Part shown: positions 45,201 through 53,950 of the stretch, piece by piece
How the letters are laid out: each line of letters starts with the position of its first letter
Position numbering within the stretch: position 1 is the stretch's first letter
DNA from: Euglena gracilis
Lineage: Eukaryota; Euglenida; Euglenophyceae; Euglenales
Assembly (NCBI GenBank): GCA_039621445.1
Contig: CP154956.1
Location: forward strand, 62,432,362 to 62,496,361
Direction of reading: 5' to 3'
Length of the DNA: 64,000 bases
The notes under the pieces: model-generated
Seen by the model: the letters and a program-made list of their open reading frames with translations, nothing else
The model's database searches: none
What the model was told of the DNA's origin: nothing
Translations under genes and position numbers: made by a program

Positions 45201-48200
45201 TATAATATAATATAATATAAGAGAATATAATATAATATACACACACATATGATATGTTTTTATGTGTGTATGTGTGTGTGTGTTACATATGGACCGGCCC
45301 AAGGAAAAAACATCTGGGTTCCAGGCCGTGACTGCAAGGCGCACCTCTACCACCTGGTGAAACCGGCACAAAAATTCAAGTAAGTAAACAAGTGTCTCAG
45401 AATTTTATTGCCTACCAAAATCTTTGTCTCCCTGAATATTTTAATGCCGAGCTCAGGACTTTAAAAGTCTTTCAAAAGAGTGGAAGCGGGCGGACTTGGG
45501 CCCAAAACACACAAGGGCAAAATGCGGGGGGGGGGGGGGGCAGCCAGAGCAGTGTCATGCGGGCACGCACCACCCCGGGAAACGGCCACATGGCTCCCTC
45601 CTCTGAGCCCAGGAAGGACACCCGTGCTGGGCCCAGGCACTTTTCTGGGACGCCACGTGGTGGCGAATACCACTTCCCAGTGTCATTCCCAGGCTTCTCA
45701 TTCTACGGAAGAGTCCCAGCCCCCTCTCTGGCTGACCCCCCTCCCGGGGTAGTGGTCCCTGGCTGGAACCGGACTGGGCCAATCGGGCTGTAGGGGAAGG
45801 TCTGGTGGGGGGGGGGGTGAGCCCCCAGCCACCATAAACTTTCTTCGGCACTGAAGGTGCCAAAGGATTTTTTTTTGATTTTGACCTGAAAAATCGGCAC
45901 CTCTGAAGATACGGGAAGACCTTTTTTAAATTGTTATTCCGATCCGGCCATGGGCCAGCCCAAAAGCAAGGATTTACAGAATCTGCTGGAAGGCTGCAGG
46001 TGCAGACTTATTTTTGAGATCCCCATGGGCAGGGGATTAATTGAGCGGGGAGGAGGGGGGGGAGGTCTGGTCTCCTGCCGAAGGGGGGGGGGGTCGAATA
46101 AAACCCCCCTCCCGCTGCAAAAAAAAAAATATTTTTGCGTCTTGAAAAAGCCCAAAAATCGCGCTTTCGTGAGCCTTTTTTGAAAAGTCGGTCACAACAT
46201 ACACCTTGTCATCTTTTCTGGTGCGAAGCGCCGGAAACTTTTTGGGGTTCCTGGGCGGGTCCCAGACCCCGGGAGGGAGGAGGGGGGAGGGTCTGACCCC
46301 CCTCCACCCCCTTCGCAAAACCACCGCTCACTTAATACCCTGCCCATAAATGTCCCCTAACCACCCAGGTGGCGCCATCTCCGGAGGGAACCCCAAAATC
46401 GAATCATCCGAGGGCCTTTCCGAAAATTTTAGGCGCTTTGCACCGAAACCCAAACCCGCCCCGGACCCCGGAGGTCTCCAGCCCTGGACTTACCCACCAC
46501 CCCTCCTCCTCCCCAGGGGTGGGTCCACTTCCGTCTTTTTAGAAAGAGACCGATTTCTTTAAAATCCCAAGAAACGGCACCCAGACCCGTAAAATCTCAT
46601 CAGGATCTGGTCTAGGGAAAAGCAAAAAAATAGTGCGAAATATGGGCAACTGCAACACCCTGACACACTTTCTTTGACCCTCCCAGATATGCTGCGCAAA
46701 CACAGCGACTTCGTGGACGCTGCATTTTCCAGTCTCCTCGTGTCTCAGAGGTTCCCATTGTTAAATCTCAAAAAATTTCTTGTGCCCAGTTGCATAAATT
46801 GCGCATTTAAACTGTTGCTTTGCGCAATTGGGCAAAGGGACCACTCAAAAATACCAGCAATGTTCATGGAGAGGGGGTCCAGCATGAAATATCTTGTATT
46901 CCTACAAGAGAGATGACACCACAAATTCATGAAATTAATTTTCCATCTTCAAATAGGTTGGTATAGAAGTGGGCTTTGAAGCATGTTTTTTTAGTGCAAC
47001 TGTACACCACTTTTTTGCTCGTGTGGGTTAAACCCCCCTCTCAAATAACCCCCCCCCCCCAAGTAACACACCCCCCTCGGGGGCCGATTTCGAGCGCCCA
47101 AATAACACCCCCCCCCTGTTTTCCTTTGGTTTTCCATGTAAAAATAGCACACACACCCAAATAACACCCCCCCCCCTGGGACCCCAGCTCGGGTGCCCAA
47201 ATAACACACCGGGGGGGGGGTTGCTATTTGGGGGGGTTTACACAGAGTCTCAACTTGCGGGGGTGATGTCACCCAGAACTCAATTTGTAACTGGTGGAAA
47301 TCTCCTGTCTTCGCTATCCCTGTCATCTACATCAAGTTTTGTCTCTCCCCTAGGTATCGTCCCCGCAGAGTGGTGAAGATCCACACACAGAGAGGGCCGG
47401 AGTGCTCCAGCAGTTCAAAAAACTGGGCTGTGACCCTCCCAAATAAAACCCGTGTTCCTTTGCGCAAACACAAAATAGCTTAAATGCGCGATTGGCCGCC
47501 CAAGTTTATGGGTTTATTTGCAAAAGAAAAGGTCTGGTAGGGGCTCCAACGTGGTCAGGGGCCACATAAGCCATTTGGATGGCAGAGGGGGCGGCCGTCT
47601 GCATCCCAATCAGTGGCAGGCAAGGGGAAAGCCATGGTGGTCAGTGCATTTATGGCATGGCATGGGTTAAGCAGCCACCAGGCCTCATGGTTGGGGTTTC
47701 TTTTATTCACAGCCCCCTGGCTTGGATGTGATGCCACCCTTCAGGGGGTGCCGCAGCAGAACAGCATTGTCCAGCTGCAACGGGTGTCTGCGGACCGCCT
47801 GGAACACCATAAGATGCAAGCTTGATGAAGATGCATGAAGCATGCTTGATGAACATTCCTTGAAGGCACCATTTTTAAGCATTAACAGTTGGCCTGAGAA
47901 CAGCGCCAAATGTGTGGTATGTTCTTTGTTTTTCTTGATTTTCCGGGATCAACACACAAACACAACCTGAGCACATGACATGCATCCATACAAACAGACA
48001 AACAGACAGACACATAGACAGACAAATGGACTCATTTGGACACAGAGAGCAGACGGAGGAAGGGGGAGGGATGGAGGTGGTCCGGGCTGTCCTCCGCCTC
48101 GGCGGCGGGGTGGGTGACGTTGGGGTTCACCAGCGGCCAGGCCGCGGCGAGGTAGGCGAAGGGGCCCAGGGCGGTGTGGACCGTCACCACCGCCAGGCTG

Positions 48201-48289
48201 CCGATCGGCCGGTGGGCCAGCAGGGCTGGAGGCAGCCGGCACCGCGCCGTGCTGCGGTCCCCCGGGGCGGGCCGCAGGACGACGTACAT
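32224..48289 (-). CDS. AFG2: AFG2-type (Drg1/SPATA5) double AAA+ ATPase, multi-exon gene
   Basis: AFG2 is a hexameric type II AAA+ ATPase that releases shuttling factors such as Rlp24 from cytoplasmic pre-60S ribosomes. About sixteen exons give about 730 residues plus at least one missing piece (human AFG2A has 893, AFG2B 753). N-domain: [11 protein letters not shown] to [10 protein letters not shown], then [13 protein letters not shown]1: Walker A GPPGVGKT, Walker [11 protein letters not shown], sensor LVGLTNRV, arginine fingers [11 protein letters not shown], then YVGADL. Linker: [16 protein letters not shown]2: [19 protein letters not shown], Walker A GPPGCAKT, Walker [11 protein letters not shown], sensor [31 protein letters not shown]. 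The sequence GPPGC(A/S)KT in D2 and EWPL-HPE-F are typical of AFG2. All catalytic motifs are intact. The C-terminus is short, ending ALSSLRN without the usual P-x-x-(x)-Y tail. Confidence 0.93.
32852..32950 (-). CDS. AFG2: AFG2 exon 15 (D2 sensor 1 and arginine finger)
   Basis: [20 protein letters not shown] then [13 protein letters not shown]. The 3' end is within a base or two: the intron start GGCCAGGGGGGTGG is complementary to CCACCCCCCTGGGGCC at the other end. Confidence 0.9.
33295..33479 (-). CDS. AFG2: AFG2 exon 14 (D2 Walker B)
   Basis: [60 protein letters not shown] and GA. Joining to exon 13 gives [13 protein letters not shown], the same length as human FRKARAVAPSIIF. The 3' end is exact: GCCCAGGGCCCCCC pairs with GGGGGGCCCTGG of the same intron. 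Confidence 0.93.
33759..33819 (-). CDS. AFG2: AFG2 exon 13 (D2 after the YVG pore loop)
   Basis: [20 protein letters not shown] and one base. The G-D-S-E-x-x-V-R-x-x-F-R motif is clear. SSLISE would be a short insertion relative to YVGESE, so the 5' end may be several codons too far upstream. The 3' end is exact (ACCCAGTGGCCC pairs with GGGGCCACTG). Confidence 0.8.
34395..34481 (-). CDS. AFG2: AFG2 exon 12 (D2, after Walker A)
   Basis: [20 protein letters not shown] then AKVFSAYVG, matching TMIAKALANES...IKGPELMNKYVG. The 3' end is before GGGCTGGGGTGAAGC, which can pair with GCTTGTCGCCCTGGC near the end of the intron. Confidence 0.85.
34555..34581 (-). CDS. AFG2: AFG2 exon 11 (27-base micro-exon, D2 Walker A)
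   Basis: Encodes LYGPPGCAK. The exons on each side complete [19 protein letters not shown]. The flanking introns (about 420 and 73 bases) have complementary GC-rich ends but lack clear CAG/CTG or GT/AG at the homology-defined boundaries. Confidence 0.75.
35002..35130 (-). CDS. AFG2: AFG2 exon 10 (start of D2)
   Basis: [20 protein letters not shown] then [20 protein letters not shown] and GIL. Diagnostic for AFG2-type D2 (W-x-DIGGL, VEWPL-HPE-F). The 3' end was chosen so that joining gives GILLYGPPGC. Confidence 0.93.
35735..35780 (+). repeat. Short tandem repeat of CCGACCGCAG
   Basis: About four copies of a 10-11 bp unit, in the AFG2 intron between exons 9 and 10. The complementary unit CTGCGGTCGG is repeated at 37993-38130 in the same intron. 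Confidence 0.9.
35881..35962 (+). repeat. (ATCC)n/(GTCC)n microsatellite
   Basis: CCATCCTT, CCATTCAT and CCGT units repeated across about 80 bases. Confidence 0.93.
36066..36765. repeat. AAATATAAGACACCCC repeat cluster
   Basis: About ten copies of CCAAATATAAGACACC in two groups (36077-36225 and 36618-36730). The second ends in a perfect palindrome AAATATAAGACACC-GGTGTCTTATATTT near 36714-36741. It resembles the AAATAACACACCCC family at 47 to 57 kb in layout. Confidence 0.88.
37100..37910 (+). repeat. Long asymmetric low-complexity tract, TTTTGGCCACTTTTGG switching to AAAATGGCCAAAAG
   Basis: 37100-37455 is built of variants of CTTTTGGCCACTTTTTG. From about 37456, after a brief alternation, the complementary AAAATGGCCAAAAGTGGC pattern runs to 37910. 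The halves could fold on each other as one long imperfect hairpin in the AFG2 intron. Confidence 0.9.
37993..38130 (+). repeat. Short tandem repeat of CTGCGGTCGG
   Basis: Two blocks of 10-bp units separated by caccccacctatgacagtcctg. It is the reverse complement of the array at 35735 and abuts AFG2 exon 9. Confidence 0.92.
38153..38251 (-). CDS. AFG2: AFG2 exon 9 (D1-D2 linker)
   Basis: [20 protein letters not shown] then [13 protein letters not shown]. It corresponds to the family's DF-x-x-AL-x-x-x-x-PS-x-(M/L)R-x-x-x-(I/V). The 3' end is exact: GGC, then GCCCAGGC..., pairing with GGGGCCTGGAGGC before exon 10. Confidence 0.9.
38813..38968 (+). repeat. (TG)n/(CG)n mixed microsatellite
   Basis: Alternating TG, CG and TGCG units, close to AFG2 exon 8. 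Confidence 0.95.
39059..39149 (-). CDS. AFG2: AFG2 exon 8 (D1 small domain)
   Basis: [20 protein letters not shown] then [10 protein letters not shown], matching GYVGADL-x-x-L-x-x-EA of the family. The 3' end is placed before TTACAGAGC, with CAG at +4 to +6 and phase 0 into exon 9. The stem there is weak. Confidence 0.88.
41484..41918. mobile_element. hAT-like MITE with 8-bp target duplication (TSD TTTCCAAT)
   Basis: Perfect 17-bp inverted ends CAGGCTTTTGCTTAAGG and CCTTAAGCAAAAGCCTG, flanked by perfect direct repeats TTTCCAAT (41476-41483 and 41919-41926). The interior holds C-run/G-run palindromes, ctagcta motifs and a core hairpin cggcgcttcgcgccg near 41750. It lies in the GT-AG intron of AFG2 between exons 7 and 8. 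Confidence 0.93.
42172..42232 (+). repeat. (CA)n microsatellite at the AFG2 exon 7 donor
   Basis: CA dinucleotide tract; on the minus strand it is (GTGTGT), and its first GT is the splice donor of exon 7. Confidence 0.95.
42234..42469 (-). CDS. AFG2: AFG2 exon 7 (D1 sensor 1 and arginine fingers)
   Basis: [60 protein letters not shown] and [10 protein letters not shown]. It ends CAC CG before a gtgtgtgtg donor that runs into a (TG)n tract. This is a conventional intron closing at ttccctgcag before exon 8, and the junction gives HRVDLPALA in frame. Confidence 0.92.
42534..42624. mobile_element. Short TIR element, GGGCAGGG-TTAAGTGAG family
   Basis: Ends GCAGGGTATTAAGTGAG and CGCTCACTTGACCCCTGC are inverted. 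CCCCAA occurs next to both ends, suggesting a target duplication. Other copies lie at 46032-46347 and 53432-53790. Confidence 0.7.
42839..42925 (-). CDS. AFG2: AFG2 exon 6 (D1 Walker B)
   Basis: [20 protein letters not shown] then CTPRPGRRC. Walker B is intact (D-E-I-D). The 3' end at 42839 fits either a GT-AG intron (gtcccc...tcccag) or a junction inside the direct repeat CTGCGTC shared with the start of exon 7; both keep frame. Confidence 0.88.
43175..43288 (-). CDS. AFG2: AFG2 exon 5 (D1 Walker A, second half)
   Basis: Thirty-eight codons, [20 protein letters not shown] then [18 protein letters not shown]. Both ends are exact by phase and paired intron ends (GGCCAGGGGG ... CCCCCCTGCTGCC downstream). 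Confidence 0.92.
43493..43595. mobile_element. Fragment of the CAGGCTTTTGCTTAAGG MITE family
   Basis: Contains ccactagccaaatttggacca and a right end CCTTAAGCAGAAGCCTG (43579-43595), as in the element at 41484-41918. The left end is missing. Confidence 0.75.
43733..43769 (-). CDS. AFG2: AFG2 exon 4 (D1 Walker A, first half; micro-exon)
   Basis: About 37 bases encoding [12 protein letters not shown]. The intron starts CACCAGGCCG and ends CGGCCTGCCCCC, so CAG (+4 to +6) pairs with CTG (-8 to -6), and joining gives GPPGVGKT exactly. Confidence 0.9.
43917..44100 (-). CDS. AFG2: AFG2 exon 3 (linker and start of D1)
   Basis: [20 protein letters not shown], a proline/alanine linker, then [20 protein letters not shown]. 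The last part is the start of D1, where the family has IGG-L. The 5' end follows CTGTCGGC. The 3' end is set by phase into [14 protein letters not shown]. Confidence 0.85.
44483..44600 (+). repeat. Dispersed repeat B, forward copy
   Basis: About 118 bp, from cttcgtccaaacacggtttc to gcccctgggctccccct. The same sequence, moderately diverged, occurs inverted at 63593-63716. Confidence 0.88.
44867..45080 (-). CDS. AFG2: AFG2 exon 2 (N-domain, second half)
   Basis: [20 protein letters not shown], then [40 protein letters not shown] and [11 protein letters not shown]. It aligns with the AFG2A segment ending KLDGKIVLPGNFLYC and KLQVLRV. The 3' end is exact: intron ACTCAGGGCG... with CAG at +4 to +6, phase 1 into exon 3. 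Confidence 0.85.
45189..45242 (+). repeat. (TATAA)n microsatellite
   Basis: About ten TATAA units, just upstream of AFG2 exon 2 in transcription order. Confidence 0.95.
46032..46347. mobile_element. TIR element, GGGCAGGG-TTAAGTGAG family
   Basis: Left end GGGCAGGGGATTAATTGAGC, right end GCTCACTTAATACCCTGCCC. The interior has an aag-gcg-ccggaaa hairpin remnant and G/C runs. I could not confirm a target duplication. Confidence 0.7.
47032..47240 (+). repeat. AAATAACACACCCC repeat element, copy 1
   Basis: Repeats of CCCAAATAACACCCCC around a conserved centre (tgttttcctttggttttcca). It ends in an inverted AAATAACACACC...GGTTGCTATTTGG. Copies 2 and 3 are at 50143-50340 and 56987-57186. Confidence 0.88.
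48075..48289 (-). CDS. AFG2: AFG2 exon 1 (N-domain, first half)
   Basis: [20 protein letters not shown] to [20 protein letters not shown], then [16 protein letters not shown]. This matches the double-psi barrel segment of AFG2A with VYTAWP. The frame is open upstream of the ATG at 48289, so the start is probable but not certain. The 3' end is unknown. The next family segment (V-x-PGD-x-V) is not found and probably sits in a short exon between 45.1 and 48.0 kb. Confidence 0.75.
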
Positions 48290-48398
48290 CGCCGGTGGGG
48301 AAGGGGGGGCTACATGCGCGCGGCGCTGGCCAGCCCAGCCCCCACCAGGGCCACAGGTTCCCTGCAGTAGATAGGGGTGGCGCGGCCCCACAGCTCAT

Positions 48399-48497
48399 GT
48401 GTGTGTGTGTGTGTGTGTGCGCGCGCACACGCACACACACACACACACACACACGCACGCACGCATGCACGCACACACATACACACACACACCAAAC
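48399..48497 (+). repeat. (TG)n(CG)n(CA)n self-complementary microsatellite
   Basis: A TG run, a short CGCG centre and a CA run, so the tract is its own reverse complement. It sits about 100 bases upstream of the AFG2 N-terminal exon. Confidence 0.95.
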
Positions 48498-49218
48498 ACA
48501 AAACCACCCGCAACACAATGCATAATGAAAATCTCGTCGGAAGCAGGGAATGGGAGGGTGCTAAAATGGCTGTGAGCGGTCTTTGCGAGGGTTGCAGGTT
48601 TCAGGTGGCTTTGCAGGTCATCAATGGCTTTGGAGGGGCTCAATGGAACTCACTCTTGGGCTGGCGGTTTTTTGTGCCCAAAATTTTGCAGCTTCCATAA
48701 AAAGGGGGGGATCTGTCCTCATGCCTTCAGCCTGGGTTCACCGAAATGACAAGATAATAGGGCCATTTAGGTTTGTCAGCTGTTCAAATGCTGTGCATAC
48801 ACGACAAGGCAGTGGGTCAGAGGCGGGCGAAAGAGAGAGAGGGGGGGGGATTCAAACAAGGGGTGCAGATGGCAGGCAGGGGGTGCCGTGCCCATCGTGA
48901 GGTAGGCGGGGGCGGGGGGCGGGGGGGCGAGGCTGGCGCCGGGGGTGACACTCAACAACCGTGCAGCAAGGAAAGCCTCCGCCCCGAACGGGGACAGCCC
49001 GGAGGGGGGGGTGAGCGGTGCCCAGCCAAGGGGGTACCCCCAACGGGGGCGGCGGGTTGCCTCCACCCCACAGACGAACATGCACTTCGGGGCGGCCCAC
49101 TCCTCCTGACGGGGTCGCGCTTCCCCGAAGATTTCCCAGTCCCTTTTCAGGTTCGAGTTGGGACATCTGTGTGGAAGGGGGTTCCAAACCCCATCCAGGG
49201 CCTTCCATATCCCTGACC

Positions 49219-49573
49219 ATACAATTGCTTACCGACCCCCGGGGGGGGAGGGGGGGTCACTCCACTTTTTTAAAAACCAGTCAGTCACTCATTTTCAAAA
49301 AACCAGCCAGTCACTACCCCCCCCCCGGGGGGGGGGGGTCGGCCACTCAGAAAAACGGCCACTTTCCAGTCACTTTAGGCCATTTTAGGCCAAAAAAAAT
49401 TTTCCGGCGCCTTCAGCGCCGGGGTCACTCAAGCCACTTTTGCCCACTCCTGGCCGGCCCCCCCCCCGGGGGGGGAGGGGGTCCGGGCCCAAAACCAGTC
49501 AGTCACTCTGAAAAAACCAGTCACCCACCCCCCTCAGGGGGGGGGGGGGGACAGTGCTTAAGCAATTGTCTGT
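49219..49573. mobile_element. hAT-like MITE with 8-bp target duplication (TSD CCCTGACC)
   Basis: Inverted ends ATACAATTGCTTA and TAAGCAATTGTCTGT, flanked by CCCTGACC at 49211-49218 and 49574-49581. The interior has C-run/G-run palindromes, accagtcagtcact repeats and a core hairpin ccggcgccttcagcgccgg near 49405. Confidence 0.85.
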
Positions 49574-50142
49574 CCCTGACCCCCCACAGCCATCGACCAC
49601 AGACCAGTTGCCTGGGGGTGGATTGCTTTTTTGTTCTCTCCTCCATACCTTAAACTTCCCTCCCGTGAGTTCAAATCTGTTAAAAAAAAATCCCTGGTTG
49701 ACATTTTAAAACAAATCCAAAAATGCCTCCCGCTTTGACCGTTTTAGAAATTTGCTGTTGTTTGTGCATTTGTGCAAATAAACCACATTTGTGCAAATGC
49801 CTTGACCTTTCCCCAGGGTTCACCCCTGGAAAATTGGGGTGATCCACTGCCTGGGTCCGAATCTTAGGAAGTAAAAAGGTGAAACGTTGTTCACATTAAC
49901 AAATCCAAAAAAAATGCTGCTTCAGTCACGGAACGGACACTGCGCTGGAATGGAAATTGTTCGCACTCACCATTGAAACAGGGGTTTTTTTTAAGACTGG
50001 GGAGGAGGGGGGGTCCCCCCCACCCACCCACCCCCAGGGGGGTCCTGGGGGACCCACAAAAAAATGGCCGAAAAATCACGAAAAGTGCTAAAAATAGCAC
50101 CTTTTCAAAAATTTTCGGCGCCTTCGGCACCGAAAAGTAAAC

Positions 50143-50340
50143 CCCCCCAAATAACACACCACTGCTCCAAATAACACCCCCCCCCTTGGGGGCCGATTTC
50201 GAGCGCCCAAATAACACACCCCCCTGTTTTCCTTTGATTTTCCATGTAAAAATGACACTCCCCCCAAATAACACCCCCCCCCTGGGGCCCCAGTTCGGGT
50301 GCCCAAATAACACACTGGGGGGGTGTTATTTGGGGGGGGG
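50143..50340 (+). repeat. AAATAACACACCCC repeat element, copy 2
   Basis: Same layout as copy 1: gccgatttcgagcgcccaaa, tgttttcctttgattttcca, and gttcgggtgcccaaataaca, closing with gtgttatttgggg. Confidence 0.88.
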
Positions 50341-50885
50341 TCATATCCCACCCCCTCCGGGGGGACCCCCCGGGGGGGGGGGGGGGGGGGGGGGGCTCGG
50401 CCGGACCCACCCGCCCTACCCCCCCCCCGGGGTCCGCGACTAAAAAACCCATACATTGAAAACATGGACTTCAAATACCAAAAGGGAGGAGCTTTCCTGG
50501 GTGAGACAATTCAAAGAGAAAATATCATAAACCCAAGAACTTGGCATTGCTTTTGCCCAAGTGTTAGATAATTTGCGTGGGACGAGCCGAAAGAGGTGGT
50601 TTAGATCACTGGGCACCACGCTTTTGCTTGAAGACCCTGGGGGGGGGTCCACTGGCTGGCCATTTTGTTAGACACTTGAAAAGGCCACTCGCTTCCCCTT
50701 GGGGGGGAGTCCGAGGGTCCGGTCACCCTGACTGGGAAAAAAAATTCCTCCGGCGCTCTGTGCCGAGATGAAAATAGGGTTTTTAATGGTTTTCGATGTT
50801 TTTTTTGGACTGATTTTGTTCCCAAAAAAAATCCAAAAGAAGGCCAAAAAATGGGCTTTTTTGGCAAGTTCGGGGGGGGGGGGGG

Positions 50886-50953
50886 CAGGCTTCGTTTTAC
50901 CAACCCCAAGGTACCACCCTGCCTGGGGGGGTGCTGACTTGAAAAGAAGCCTG
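50886..50953. mobile_element. Very short TIR element, CAGGCTTCTTTTT family
   Basis: CAGGCTTCGTTTTACCAACC at the left and TTGAAAAGAAGCCTG at the right, only 68 bp. It is the same end family as 52214-52545. Flanks are G-rich, so no duplication can be judged. Confidence 0.6.
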
Positions 50954-52213
50954 TTTGGGGGTGCAAAAAACACCGGTCACTGGAAAAAATCTACAAGCTA
51001 GCCCTGCTGGCAGACCCCTGTGTGCACTGTGGCTGCTTGTTTGGTAGTCCCAATGGCCCCCCCCCGGGGGGGGCACAAGGACTTCCACTAGCCACATTTG
51101 GACCAGGTGTAGTCAAGCTCCCTGTGAACCCTTAACCCCCGCCATCGTACCCATCGCCTGTTGGGCATCCCCGCCATCGTACACAAATCAGCACTGGAAT
51201 ATTTGATAATGCCTGGTTGTTGCGAGGGTGTTGTGGCATTTTTTTGGGGTGGAGGAAGGAGGGAAAGAAAACACTAATTTTTTTTACAGTTTATCAACTT
51301 AACACCATTTCTATCTTAGATGCATATTTTTTCTGTGCCAGATTTTTGTGGCACTTTTGTGGCAATGGCTTTGCGGAGAAAATATTGGGGATGTATTCGG
51401 GGAAAATATGTGTGCAGTCGTGTTACTTGCACCTCATACATCAGGGTAAGAGGAGTGGGCGAACAACGGGGGCCGGTAACCACATCGGGAAAGGGGCCAA
51501 GGGTGCCGTCTCTCACGTCCCCATCGGATCCAATCCGAACCGGAGGCACGATGGAAGCGAAGGGTCGGGGCGCAAACATGCACACATGAAGTGCAGTTGG
51601 AAAGGGGGGGCATCCACAGCAAGGTTGGAACACGAGCAGCTTTGGTTGCAGTGTCTGGAATAAAAACACCCCCCCAGAAGGGGGGTGCCAAGTCACTGGA
51701 ACCATCTTTTTTGCCCCTCCCACCGCCAAGTTTTTCGGCCACTGCCAGGAGCAAGGGCCCCGCCAGGTTATTTGGGGGGGTTTTAGTTGATTGGCATCGT
51801 AACCCCTGCTCTTTGAACGACCTTGGAAAATAGACGCCTGAAAAACTCATAAAAATTTCAAAAGGCCCTTAAAAACCTTAAACGTTTTTGAGAATTTTTT
51901 GCCTGAAAAAGAAACACCTGGAGGGTCGACCGCCCCCCCGGGAAAAAAAAAATGGCACAAAGCGCCGGAAAATTTTGAGGGGCTTCAAAAATGCCCAAAA
52001 TTGCGTTTTCAAGTGATTTTTCTCCAAATTGACAAAAACAGATGATAAAAACATAAATCTGCCGACGCGAAGCACTGGGAAGAAAACAATTCTGGTTCTA
52101 TGGGGGTTCCTGGCCCTGGGGGGGGGTTAGTCGGACCCCCCTCCCCTCCCCCTCCTCCCCCTGTACAAAACCAATGCTCACTTAATACACTGACCACGAG
52201 TGATATCTCCCAC

Positions 52214-52545
52214 CAGGCTTCTTTTTACCAACCCCAGGGGGGATGGGGGCGCCTTGTGCTATGGGGTGCGTGCCCATGGCAGGCACATCTTCCCCTGGGG
52301 GGTGGGTCAGTTTTGGCCGCTGGTGCCAGGTTGGGTTTTGGGGTGGGCAGTGTGATGGCACACACCCCGGCGCTGAAGGTGCCTGGGCCCAAAAATGGCC
52401 ATTTTCGAGGGAGAATTGGCTTGGTTGGCACCGCCCCCCCCCCCCTGGGGAGGTCGAAAATGCCCTGCCCCCCTCCCCTGCCTGCCCACAGCACTGAGCA
52501 CCCTTCAGGGGGGGGGGGGGGCACTTCCAAAAAAAAAGAAGCCTG
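52214..52545. mobile_element. hAT-like MITE (TSD TCTCCCAC/TTTCCCAC)
   Basis: Inverted ends CAGGCTTCTTTTTACCAACC and CCAAAAAAAAAGAAGCCTG, with flanks agreeing at seven of eight bases (52206-52213 and 52546-52553). The interior includes ggcaggcac/gtgcctgg words and G/C runs. Confidence 0.82.
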
Positions 52546-53431
52546 TTTCCCACCCAAGGCCGGGGGGGGGGGGGGTGGCAGTCTGGACTGTCCGGGCAGT
52601 CGGTCTTCCCATCACCCGGCGTTGTGGCAAAAGCAAGACTTAATGGACACCACACGACATCTGGAGCCAGTCGTAAACAAAAAGAAAGCAAACGTTGGAA
52701 AATCAGGTAACCTCCCCCTGGTTGTTAGCTGTGGGCTTATGGTTAACTGCCCCCTGCCCTCAGTGGCATGGTCAAAATGGCCCATCTTCGCCACCAGATG
52801 CGGTTGCCGCACTGTTTGGACAAAAAAAAATTGTCAACAAAAAAAGCATGTCAAAAGTTTGCACAACATAATACACAGCTGTGGAAAAGAGAATCTGGAA
52901 TCATAAAAAGCTCGTACAGTGGGGGAAAGGCCCTCAAACTCAAGGCCTGTGAATTCTTGATGGCGTGGAATCTCAGCCATGTTTCTGCGTTGTGGCAGCA
53001 GGTTCTATGTGCTTCCTGTTGAAACGCCAATTTCAATTTTCGAGAAATGGGTCTCTCACTTTTCCAAACCAGTGCAAGAAAGCAACTTTTTGGAGAGGAA
53101 CAACTCCAAAAGGAAAAGGGTCGAGATGAAGGAGATGGACAACAAATGCACCGATTGTGACAAGGCTCGCCCGAGAGGCTCCCAAGGAACAGCCATGCAA
53201 CCCCCAGCACCAAACCACCGTTGGGACGTGTACTCACCAGCTGAGACCAGCACAATCTCAAAGCCAGCCCGATGGCAAAGCGAGTGCAAGGGGTTGTGGC
53301 AGTAAGGACTGGCCACTGCCTGTCGGAGTGTGGGGGTCCGTTTGTCACTGCCACTGCCTGAAAGTCTGGGGCCGCCTTTACGGAGACTTTGCAGGAGCTG
53401 GGGAAGGTGGATGAGCGTCAGAAACCCATCG

Positions 53432-53631
53432 GCAGGGGATTAAATGAGTGGAGAGGAGGAGGGAGGTAGTCCGGACCCCCCCCCGTGCAAAAAGTTTTCC
53501 AGCGCAAAGCGCCGGAAAATTTTTTGGGCCTTAAAAAGGCTCCCAAATCGCGTTTTTGCGCACTTTTTGAAAAAAATCGGTCAGAACATACATTAAATTT
53601 TTCATCTTTTCCAGCGTAACGCGCCGGAAAA

Positions 53632-53675
<44 letters not shown>

Positions 53676-53790
53676 AAAAAAAAAAAGCACACAGGGGGGT
53701 TCCAGACCCCCTTCCCTAAGGGGGGTGGTCTTGACCCCCCCTCCCCCCTGGGGGTCTGACCCGCCCCCTCCACTCACTTAACACCCTGCC
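53432..53790. mobile_element. TIR element, GGGCAGGG-TTAAGTGAG family, with long A runs
   Basis: Left end GGCAGGGGATTAAATGAGTG, right end CACTCACTTAACACCCTGCC. It contains two ccggcgcaaagcgccgg-like hairpins and a run of more than 45 A with one G. Confidence 0.7.
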
Positions 53791-53901
53791 CACCAGAGGC
53801 AACACACATAGATTGCGAATCAGGCTGGAACACCGGGTTTATGATAGAAATGGACGAAACACAGTTGACGTGTGTGAATGCTTTGAATGCATGTTGAAGA
53901 A

Positions 53902-53908
53902 CAACAAA

Positions 53909-53940
<32 letters not shown>

Positions 53941-53950
53941 AAAAAAAAAG
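53902..53950 (+). repeat. Poly-A tract
   Basis: About 49 bases of A with one G. A second, similar run is at 53637-53686. Confidence 0.97.

Noticed and set aside
47949-48518. 189-codon minus frame overlapping AFG2 exon 1
   Set aside because: It is the wrong frame of the exon plus TG-repeat translation; the AFG2 frame is the one with [10 protein letters not shown].
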